A stretch of DNA of 64,000 bases. It comes from Actinomadura_C sp036008685 (lineage in GTDB: Bacteria; Actinomycetota; Actinomycetes; Streptosporangiales; Streptosporangiaceae). The stretch is taken from positions 1 to 64,000 of the forward strand of contig DASYNF010000288.1 of assembly GCA_036008685.1 (NCBI GenBank), read 5' to 3'. This document shows positions 58,284-64,000 of the stretch, piece by piece. Positions within the stretch are counted from its first letter, which is position 1; each line of letters starts with the position of its first letter. Made by a program: the position numbers and the translations under genes. Below the pieces are notes generated by a model, which worked only from the letters and a program-made list of their open reading frames with translations, was not told the DNA's origin and made no database searches.

Positions 58284-58591
58284 GCTTCAGACGCCGACCG
58301 CGCGGCGCCCCGCAGCCCCCGGCCCGGCCGGACCCCGCACCGCCGGCCGCCCCCAGCGGCCCGGCACCGTTCCTGGTCATCGACGCGCTCGGCCGCAAGT
58401 GCCCGATCCCGATCATTCTGCTGGCCGAGCGCATCCGCGAGGTGCCCATCGGAGAGATCGTGGCCGTCAATGCCGACGACGTCGCCGCGCGCACCGACGT
58501 GCCGGCCTGGTGTCGCATGAAGTCCCAGGACTTCGTCGGCGAGCGACCCCTACCCCAAGGCTGGGCCTTCCACATCAGGCGCACGTACTAA
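58280..58591 (+). CDS. TusA-like sulfur carrier protein
   Basis: In this 103-aa protein a Pro/Arg-rich N-terminal extension of ~30 residues precedes a TusA-fold domain, with the sulfur-accepting Cys in the hallmark RKCPIPIILLAERI (CPxP, near 40-53) and DDVAARTDVPAWCRM later. A second Cys (WCRM) is present. TusA proteins accept persulfide sulfur from a cysteine desulfurase and relay it. The ATGA overlap with the desulfurase gene makes that partnership likely. The proline-rich extension is unusual for the family. Confidence 0.88.
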   Translation: MSFRRRPRGAPQPPARPDPAPPAAPSGPAPFLVIDALGRKCPIPIILLAERIREVPIGEIVAVNADDVAARTDVPAWCRMKSQDFVGERPLPQGWAFHIRRTY

Positions 58592-58636
58592 TTGCCGCTG
58601 TGTTCATTGCCGCGCGGAGCGCGGCCATTCAATACG

Positions 58637-59623
58637 TCAGGGCCTCGGGCAGGTCAGGTGGGCGGCCATCTCGTCGGCGGCCTGCCGTCCGTACGCGGCG
58701 GCGAAACGTTCGGTGAAGCGGGCACGGGAGAGCACGTACTCCTGGCAGCCGGCGTTCTCGAGGACATGGGCGGCGATCAGATTGCCGATCTGCGCGGCCC
58801 GCTCGAGCGACAGGCCCCAAGCGGTGGCGCACAGGAAGCCTGCCCGGAACGCGTCACCGACGCCCGTCGGGTCGACCTTCGCCTCCTCGGGGGTGGCCGC
58901 CACATGGAGGACCGGCTCACCCTTGCGGTCGATCCGTACGCCCTTGGGTCCCAGGGTCGTGATCCGGACGTTGACGCGGTCGAGGATCTCCTCGTTCGAC
59001 CAGCCGGTCTTCTGCTCCGTCAGCGCCTTCTCGTACTCGTTGGTGAACAGGTACGTGGCACCGTCGATCAGTGCCCGGACATCGTCGCCGTCCATCCGGG
59101 CGAGCTGCTGCGAGGGGTCCGCGGCGAAGGGGATGCCGCGCGTACGGCACTCGGCCGTGTGGCGCAGCATCGCGTCGGGATCGTTCGGGCTGACGACCAC
59201 CAGATCCAGGCCCCCGACGCGCTCGGCCACCGGGTGGAGTTCGATCTCGCGCGCCTCCGACATCGCACCCGCGTAGAAGGACGCGATCTGGTTGTGGTCG
59301 TCATCGGTCGTGCAGAGGAACCGGGCGGTGTGGCTTACGCCGGAGGTGTGCACCGAGTCGGTGTCGACGCCGTGCCGCTCGAGCCAGGCGCGGTAGTCGG
59401 CGAAGTCCCCGCCCACCGCGCCGACCAGGATCGGCCGCTCACCGAGGGATCCCATCCCGAAGCAGATGTTCGCGGCGATGCCGCCGCGGCGGATCTCGAG
59501 CTCGTCGACGAGGAAGGACAGCGAAACCTTGTGCAGCTGGTCCGGGATGAGCTGGTCGGCGAACCTCCCCGGGAACGTCATCAGGTGGTCGGTCGCGATT
59601 GAGCCAGTCACGGCGATGCGCAC
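58637..59623 (-). CDS. adoK: Adenosine kinase-like PfkB-family kinase
   Basis: This 328-aa ribokinase-fold enzyme starts IAVTGSIATDHLMTFPGRF, with the sugar-site GGIAANICFGMGSLG and the catalytic signature VDPTGVGDAFRAGFL (anion hole and base Asp). Overall layout and position next to erpA match M. tuberculosis Rv2202c, a proven adenosine kinase of the PfkB type, so adenosine to AMP is the likely reaction. The GTG at 59623 has GAGGAGAG upstream. The stop is close to the convergent TusA-like gene (45-base gap). Confidence 0.88.
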   Translation of the reverse strand: MRIAVTGSIATDHLMTFPGRFADQLIPDQLHKVSLSFLVDELEIRRGGIAANICFGMGSLGERPILVGAVGGDFADYRAWLERHGVDTDSVHTSGVSHTARFLCTTDDDHNQIASFYAGAMSEAREIELHPVAERVGGLDLVVVSPNDPDAMLRHTAECRTRGIPFAADPSQQLARMDGDDVRALIDGATYLFTNEYEKALTEQKTGWSNEEILDRVNVRITTLGPKGVRIDRKGEPVLHVAATPEEAKVDPTGVGDAFRAGFLCATAWGLSLERAAQIGNLIAAHVLENAGCQEYVLSRARFTERFAAAYGRQAADEMAAHLTCPRP

Positions 59624-59781
59624 GGCGTCGCTCTCCTCGTCTGTGTCGTCGTCTGTGTCGTCCGGCTGGTCCAGCCGGCTGTGTCAACGCAGCGACGGCG
59701 TCCAGGCAGGCCGGATCGCGGGCCTCGACACACTCTGCGCGTCCGCCGCGGGACCCGCCGGAGGGCCCCCAGAGCACAGAT

Positions 59782-59822
59782 CGGCCCGGGGACCCGCGCC
59801 TGGTGCGCGGTCACCCGGGCCG
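59782..59822 (-). terminator. Terminator after erpA
   Basis: CGGCCCGGG and CCCGGGCCG close an outer 9-bp stem around a GCGC/GCGC inner pairing, about 40 bases past the erpA stop. Confidence 0.65.
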
Positions 59823-59862
59823 ATCATAGGGGCACATCGGCCTGCCCGGCTGCGGGCGGACT

Positions 59863-60225
59863 CTAGCTGAAGGAGTCTCCGCAGGCGCAGGACCCCGTGG
59901 CGTTGGGGTTGTCGATCGTGAAGCCCTGCTTCTCGATCGTGTCGACGAAGTCGATCTTGGCCCCGCCGAGGTAGGGCGTGCTCATGCGGTCCACGACCAC
60001 GTTGACGCCACCGAAGTCGTGGATCTGGTCGCCGTCGAGTTGCCGCTCGTCGAAGAACAGCTGGTAGATCAGCCCGGAGCAGCCGCCCGGCTGGACGGCC
60101 ACGCGCAGAGCAAGATCGTCACGGCCCTCCTGCTCCAGCAGGCTCCTGACCTTCTCCGCGGCGGCGTCCGTGAGGACGACGCCCTGCTGAGTGCTCTCGT
60201 GCGTGGTCTCGCCTGAAACCGTCAT
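59863..60225 (-). CDS. erpA: Iron-sulfur cluster carrier ErpA/HesB
   Basis: This 120-aa A-type carrier has the three cluster-binding cysteines in QPGGCSGLIYQ and the C-terminal CACGDSF. It delivers 4Fe-4S or 2Fe-2S clusters to apo-proteins, for instance quinolinate synthase NadA encoded next door. GGGAG lies about 7 nt before the ATG. The upstream region shared with nadA (267 bases) holds divergent promoters. M. tuberculosis Rv2204c is the positional match. Confidence 0.94.
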   Translation of the reverse strand: MTVSGETTHESTQQGVVLTDAAAEKVRSLLEQEGRDDLALRVAVQPGGCSGLIYQLFFDERQLDGDQIHDFGGVNVVVDRMSTPYLGGAKIDFVDTIEKQGFTIDNPNATGSCACGDSFS

Positions 60226-60240
60226 GTGTTGGCTCCCGGT

Positions 60241-60381
60241 TTAGCTCCGCCGCCGCCATGCGGCGACCATCGCGTAGTTGGCCTTGAAGTGGTTGTCGGC
60301 GGCGTCGGAAGACGCCGTCGGCCTCTTCCGTACGACAACGTACCTCCCGGCACGATCATTCCGCGTTTCCGGTCTGTGGGC
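60241..60381 (-). pseudogene. Protein-like open frame without a start codon, upstream of erpA
   Basis: On the minus strand this 46-codon frame ends in DNHFKANYAMVAAWRRRS and stop, a strikingly protein-like end just 15 bases before the erpA ATG. No ATG, GTG or TTG lies in frame after the preceding stop codon. A GGGAGG sits ahead of TACGTTGTC. It is either a decayed small gene, a gene with an unusual start, or chance. Confidence 0.25.
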
Positions 60382-60454
60382 TCACAGTCTATGTGGCCAC
60401 TGTCACCCGCCCTCGCTCGGTGACATACCTGTCTCCCGGATATGCGATTATTAG

Positions 60455-60469
60455 TCGTCAGACCGACGA
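60455..60469. promoter_or_regulatory. Inverted repeat in the nadA promoter
   Basis: TCGTC-AGACC-GACGA is a perfect 5-bp inverted repeat with weaker symmetry in the flanks (ATTAG / TAAGT). It lies over the likely -10/start region, 24 bases before the nadA ATG. It may bind an NAD-biosynthesis repressor. The identity is unknown. Confidence 0.4.
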
Positions 60470-60492
60470 TAAGTACGTACGGAGGGAGCCCG

Positions 60493-61653
60493 ATGACAAC
60501 CGCCCCGGAGATCGACAACCTTCCGCTCCTGTTGCTGGGCAGCGAGGCCGACCCACGCAGCGAGCGCGGCGTCTCCTGCCCGGGCGAGCTCCCGGCCGCC
60601 TCGGACCCCGGTCTGGTGGAGCGCGCCAGGGCGGCGAAGGAGGCCCTGGGCGATCGTCTGTTCGTTCTCGGCCACCACTACCAGCGGGACGAAGTGATCC
60701 AGTTCGCCGACGTGACCGGCGACTCGTTCAAGCTGGCCCGGGAGGCGGCGGCTCGCCCCGAGGCGCCCTACATCATCTTCTGTGGCGTGCATTTCATGGC
60801 GGAGTCGGCCGACATCCTGACCGCCGGCCACCAGCAGGTCGTGCTCCCGGATCTGGCGGCGGGCTGCTCCATGGCCGACATGGCGACCTTCGACCAGGTG
60901 GAGGAATGCTGGGAGGTTCTGGAGGACACCGGGGTGGCCGACAGCGTGGTCCCCGTCACGTACATGAACTCCTCCGCCGACATCAAGGGATTCGTCGGAC
61001 GGCACGGTGGCACCGTGTGCACCTCCTCGAACGCCAAGCGGGCCCTTGACTGGGCGTTCCGCAAGGGAGAGAAGGTCCTGTTCATGCCGGACCAGCACCT
61101 CGGCCGCAACACCGCGGTGCTCGAGATGGGCCTGTCGCTGGACGACTGCGTGGTCTACAACCCCCACCGGCCGGACGGCGGACTGAGCCCCGAGCGGCTG
61201 CGCGAGGCGAAGATGATCCTGTGGCAAGGGCACTGCTCGGTACACGGCAGGTTCAGCAAGGCCAGCGTTGACGACGTACGGTCGCGGGTCCCGGACGTCA
61301 ACGTGCTCGTGCACCCGGAGTGCAAGCACGAGGTCGTTCTCGCCGCCGACCGCGTCGGATCCACCGAGTACATCATCAAGACCCTGGACTCCGCCCCGGC
61401 CGGATCCTCATGGGCGATCGGCACCGAGCTCAACCTCGTCCGCAGGCTGGCCGGAGCGCACCCGGACAAGAACGTCATGTTCCTGGACAAGACGGTCTGC
61501 TTCTGCTCGACCATGAACCGCATCGACCTACCGCACCTGGTCTGGGCACTGGAGTCCCTGGCGGCCGGGGACGTGGTCAACCGCATCCAGGTGGACGAGG
61601 AGACCGCGCACTTCGCCCGCAAGGCGCTGGACCAGATGCTCGCACTGCCCTGA
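60493..61653 (+). CDS. nadA: Quinolinate synthase
   Basis: This 386-aa 4Fe-4S enzyme condenses iminoaspartate with dihydroxyacetone phosphate to quinolinate in NAD synthesis. Signature segments are FVLGHHYQRDEVIQFADVTGDS, YMNSSADIKGFVG, CTSSNA (first cluster Cys), HPECKHEV (second) and CFCSTMNRI (third). GGAGGGAG precedes the ATG by 4 nt. nadB and nadC are not in the window. The cluster source could be ErpA, encoded divergently. A 38-bp palindrome ends the transcript. Confidence 0.95.
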   Translation: MTTAPEIDNLPLLLLGSEADPRSERGVSCPGELPAASDPGLVERARAAKEALGDRLFVLGHHYQRDEVIQFADVTGDSFKLAREAAARPEAPYIIFCGVHFMAESADILTAGHQQVVLPDLAAGCSMADMATFDQVEECWEVLEDTGVADSVVPVTYMNSSADIKGFVGRHGGTVCTSSNAKRALDWAFRKGEKVLFMPDQHLGRNTAVLEMGLSLDDCVVYNPHRPDGGLSPERLREAKMILWQGHCSVHGRFSKASVDDVRSRVPDVNVLVHPECKHEVVLAADRVGSTEYIIKTLDSAPAGSSWAIGTELNLVRRLAGAHPDKNVMFLDKTVCFCSTMNRIDLPHLVWALESLAAGDVVNRIQVDEETAHFARKALDQMLALP

Positions 61654-61659
61654 CGGCCG

Positions 61660-61697
61660 CCCGGCCGGCGAGGGGCGGCCGCCCCTCGCCGGCCGGG
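61660..61697. terminator. Bidirectional terminator between nadA and the PspA operon
   Basis: A perfect 38-bp palindrome (each arm 19 bases, centre GCGGCCGC) lies between convergent stops. It can fold on either strand. Confidence 0.88.
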
Positions 61698-61747
61698 TCC
61701 GACGGCGTGGTCTCCAGGCGGCGGCGTGACCGGAGCCTGCGCCGGAG

Positions 61748-62026
61748 TCAGTCCGGGAGGAGCCCCTCGTCGCCGAGCATGGCCCGTACCTCGTCCATGG
61801 CGGAGTCGGGGGGCGGCAGGATCAACTCGGACGGCTCCAGGCTGTCCTCGGACAGTGGCCTGCCGACCCGGCGGACATTCTCGAGGAGGGTGTGCAGCGC
61901 CGTGCGGAACTTGCCCTCGTCCCCGGACTCGATGGCGAGCTCGAGCTCGTTGTCGAGCGCGTTGAGGGCCGAGAGGTCCTGGCTTTCGACATCCAGCTGG
62001 CCCTCTCCCATGATCCGGACGATCAT
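61748..62026 (-). CDS. PspA-associated protein (PspAA-like)
   Basis: This 92-aa protein begins MIVRIMGEGQLDVESQDLSALNALDNELELAIESGDEGKFRTAL, the typical opening of the small PspAA partner of actinobacterial PspA. Its ATG overlaps the pspA stop (ATGA). It is acidic, soluble and has no cysteine. It probably controls assembly of PspA in the envelope-stress response. Confidence 0.88.
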   Translation of the reverse strand: MIVRIMGEGQLDVESQDLSALNALDNELELAIESGDEGKFRTALHTLLENVRRVGRPLSEDSLEPSELILPPPDSAMDEVRAMLGDEGLLPD

Positions 62027-62820
62027 GCCTTGCCTCCCGGCTGCTGCGGCCACTGGCCCTGCTGCTGGTTGGTGCGGGGCTGCGACTGGGGAGCGCCGGG
62101 GTCGAGCTGCTTGGGCGCCTCGCCCTGGCCGAGCTCACCCTTGAGCCGCTGGAGCTCGAGCTCCACGTCGGCGGTGCCGCCCACCCGGTCGAGCTCGGCC
62201 TGGATGTCGTCACGTGGACCCGAGAAGTCCTCGAGCGCTCCGGACTCGAGCAGCTCGTCGATGGCGCCCGCCCGCGCCTTCATGTTCTCGGTCTTCTCCT
62301 CGGCGCGCTGGATCGCCAGCCCCACGTCGCCCATCTCCTCGGAGATCCCGGAGAAGGCTTCGTTGATCTTGGTCTGGGCCTCGGCGGCGGTGTAGGTCGC
62401 CTTGAGGGTCTCCTTGCGGGTGCGGAAGGCGTCGACCTTGGCCTGGAGCCGCTGCGAGGCGAGCGTGAGCTTCTCCTCCTCGCCCTGCAGATTGCCGTAT
62501 TGCTGCCGGAGATCGGCGAGCTGAGCGTCCAGCCCGGATCGCCGGGTCAGCGCCTCGCGCGCGAGGTCCTCCCGCCCTACCTGCAGCGCCTTCTTACCCT
62601 GCTCGGTAAGCTTGTTCTGCTGTTGCTCCAGCTGCTGGATCTGCAACTCGAGTCGCTTGCGCGAGGTCGCGACGTCGGCGACGCCCCGACGGACCTTTTG
62701 CAGCATCTCGAGCTGCCGCTGGTAGGAATAGTCGAGGGTCTCGCGAGGATCTTCCATCCGGTCCAAGGTCCTGTTGGCCTTGGATTTGAAGATCATCGAC
62801 ATTCGCTTCATCACGCTCAT
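62023..62820 (-). CDS. pspA: PspA/IM30-family envelope stress protein
   Basis: This 265-aa protein is almost wholly helical. An N-terminal amphipathic helix (KRMSMIFKSKANRTLDRM) binds membranes, followed by long coiled coils (residues 25-190), and a C-terminal Gln/Pro-rich disordered tail (QSQPRTNQQQGQWPQQPGG) not usual in the core family. ESCRT-III-like PspA rods stabilise damaged membranes. Starts at 62820 or at the next Met (MKRMS) are both plausible. The PspAA-like gene is coupled downstream. Confidence 0.93.
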   Translation of the reverse strand: MSVMKRMSMIFKSKANRTLDRMEDPRETLDYSYQRQLEMLQKVRRGVADVATSRKRLELQIQQLEQQQNKLTEQGKKALQVGREDLAREALTRRSGLDAQLADLRQQYGNLQGEEEKLTLASQRLQAKVDAFRTRKETLKATYTAAEAQTKINEAFSGISEEMGDVGLAIQRAEEKTENMKARAGAIDELLESGALEDFSGPRDDIQAELDRVGGTADVELELQRLKGELGQGEAPKQLDPGAPQSQPRTNQQQGQWPQQPGGKA

Positions 62821-62962
62821 CGCGCGCGGCCGGTCCCTTCGTGATGTTCTGAGCCCAACTGCCTGTGCCCAGCTGCCTGGGTGACCACTGCTGGGATTGG
62901 TATCACCCTACGCGTTAACGCACGAGCCAGCCATGAGGTTCGCGGGGGGTACCCTGATGCCC

Positions 62963-63538
62963 GTGTTCCGACGTCGTAGCGAGCCCATCCCCGTACAAAC
63001 CCCCGAGGTCGCAAAGCCCGGAGGGAAGGGCCGCCCCACACCGAAGCGCAGCGATGCAGAGAAGCGTCGCCGCCAGCTCATCACCGCGCCCAAGGATCGT
63101 AAAGAGGCCTACCGGAAGGTCCGCGAGAGGCAGGCCGAGGATCGGGCGAAGGTCCGTGAGGGCATGGCCCGCGGTGAGGACAAATACCTGCAGAAACGCG
63201 ACCGGGGCCCGGTGCGCAGGCTCGCCCGCGACTACGTCGACGCCCGCCGCACGGCGGGGTCCTATCTCATGTGGTCGTTCCTCGTCATCTTCGCCGTGAG
63301 CCTGCTGCCGTTCACGCTGGCGAAGATCGTCGTCCCCTTCATGTTCCCCTTGCTGCTCGGCATCGCGCTGGTCGAAGGATTGATCATCAGCCAGCGGATC
63401 AAGAAGGTCGCCGCCGAGCGCTTCCCCGGTGAGAACCTGAGCGGCGTCGGCATGTACGCGGCGATGCGCTCGATGCAGATGCGCCGGCTGCGGCTCCCGA
63501 AGCCGCGGCTCCAGCCCGGGGACAAGGACAAGGTCTGA
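62963..63538 (+). CDS. DUF3043 membrane protein
   Basis: In this 191-aa protein a basic N-terminal half starts with FRRRSEP and has GRPTPKRSDAEKRRRQ (RPTPKR being the family mark). Two closely spaced membrane helices follow (LMWSFLVIFAVSLLPFTLAKIVV and PFMFPLLLGIALVEGLIIS) and a basic C-terminus with RLPKPRLQPGDK. Function unknown. TACCCT (62950-62955) lies 7 nt before the GTG at 62963, an obvious leaderless start. ATG 62957 between them would be too close to the -10. It is divergent from pspA. Confidence 0.9.
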   Translation: MFRRRSEPIPVQTPEVAKPGGKGRPTPKRSDAEKRRRQLITAPKDRKEAYRKVRERQAEDRAKVREGMARGEDKYLQKRDRGPVRRLARDYVDARRTAGSYLMWSFLVIFAVSLLPFTLAKIVVPFMFPLLLGIALVEGLIISQRIKKVAAERFPGENLSGVGMYAAMRSMQMRRLRLPKPRLQPGDKDKV

Positions 63539-63598
63539 TCGATCCAGGATCGACCCAGGCCGTCCGGACCGGCTGTTCGTGCCGGTTAGGGTCAGATC

Positions 63599-64000
63599 AT
63601 GGAGTTCAGAAATCTCGGCCGCAGTGGTCTCAAGATCAGCGAAATCGCCTACGGCAACTGGATCACTCACGGCTCCCAGGTCGAGGAGGAGGCCGCCCAC
63701 GCCTGTGTGCACGCCGCCCTTGACGAGGGGATCACGACTTTCGACACGGCCGACGTCTACGCGGGCACCCGGGCGGAGGAGGTTCTGGGCCGGGCGCTGA
63801 AGGGGCAGCGCCGTGAAGGCCTGGAGATCTTCACCAAGGTCTACTGGCCGACCGGCCCCGGCCCCAACGACCGCGGGCTCTCCCGCAAGCACATCACCGA
63901 GTCCATCCACGGTTCGCTGCGCCGGCTGGGCACCGATTATGTGGACCTCTACCAGGCGCACCGGTTCGACTACGAGACCCCGCTCGAGGAGACCCTCAAG
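63599..64000 (+). CDS. Aldo/keto reductase (3' end beyond window)
   Basis: The 134 residues present show the start of the barrel (MEFRNLGRSGLKISEIAYGNW), the catalytic Asp/Tyr region FDTADVYAGTRAEEVLGRAL, FTKVYWPTGPG with the Lys, and DYVDLYQAHRFD with the His. NADPH-dependent reduction of carbonyls is expected. This subgroup resembles potassium-channel beta-subunit-like reductases. TAGGGT (63587-63592) is 6 nt before the ATG, giving a leaderless transcript. The gene runs off the window. Confidence 0.9.
   Translation, partial: MEFRNLGRSGLKISEIAYGNWITHGSQVEEEAAHACVHAALDEGITTFDTADVYAGTRAEEVLGRALKGQRREGLEIFTKVYWPTGPGPNDRGLSRKHITESIHGSLRRLGTDYVDLYQAHRFDYETPLEETLK

Overview
The window is high-GC DNA from a filamentous actinomycete. 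The evidence is the GC-rich codon use, many GTG/TTG starts, leaderless -10 boxes, PASTA kinase, actinobacterial QcrCAB/CtaF proteins, a ROK glucokinase, a MacRS-type two-component pair and c-di-AMP riboswitches on cell-wall hydrolases. Gene order from metF to erpA/nadA follows, with insertions, the order I recall for Mycobacterium tuberculosis Rv2172c-Rv2204c and Streptomyces coelicolor SCO2101-SCO2170. That points to a conserved chromosomal core. I infer a Streptosporangiales-like genome but cannot fix the genus. I saw no tRNA, rRNA, CRISPR array, insertion sequence or prophage.

Layout. 1-4.8 kb: GNAT protein, metF, a polyprenyl diphosphate synthase, a small Ser/Thr kinase and a hidden 55-aa protein. 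4-9 kb: thiamine synthesis (thiE; a TPP riboswitch driving thiO-thiS-thiG), a Rv2175c-type DNA-binding protein and an FAD reductase. 9-18 kb: nfo, a PknL-like PASTA kinase, an unusual LytTR regulator, a sulfite-oxidase-like protein, DAHP synthase behind an aromatic leader peptide, a DMT exporter and thiI. 18-25 kb: a TM2 protein, a PPi-type phosphofructokinase with a DasR-like site, an inserted MNIO (DUF692) cluster, and macR/macS. 25-35 kb: acyltransferase, glucokinase, small lipid-binding and phosphatase proteins, an Asp-rich secreted protein, cutC, acyl-CoA ligase and a PimB-like glycosyltransferase. 35-45 kb: qcrB-qcrA-qcrC-ctaE, trpD, a stand-alone RAM protein, a DnaQ/UvrC-like nuclease and a NYN protein. 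46-54 kb: cell-envelope enzymes (two NlpC/P60, one CHAP, two metalloproteases, an L,D-transpeptidase), two of them behind c-di-AMP riboswitches. 54-64 kb: ctaC-ctaD-ctaF, a cysteine desulfurase/TusA pair, adoK, erpA, nadA, pspA and its partner, a DUF3043 protein and a truncated aldo/keto reductase.

The most promising less-described system is at 20.1-22.8 kb. A membrane protein with a six-cysteine poly-glycine tail (TIGR04222-like), an MNIO-family enzyme with all its metal ligands, and a SCO6045-like partner are coupled by two ATGA overlaps. Upstream of them lies an ECF-sigma-like promoter plus hairpin. The same promoter-hairpin block recurs downstream and precedes a previously hidden 57-aa peptide with two cysteines. 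This looks like a cysteine-modifying (RiPP-like) system inserted between pfkA and macRS. Other highlights are a leaderless YDFWY leader peptide and terminator ahead of DAHP synthase, a LytTR regulator whose phospho-acceptor Asp is Glu, and D104/K124 in phosphofructokinase.
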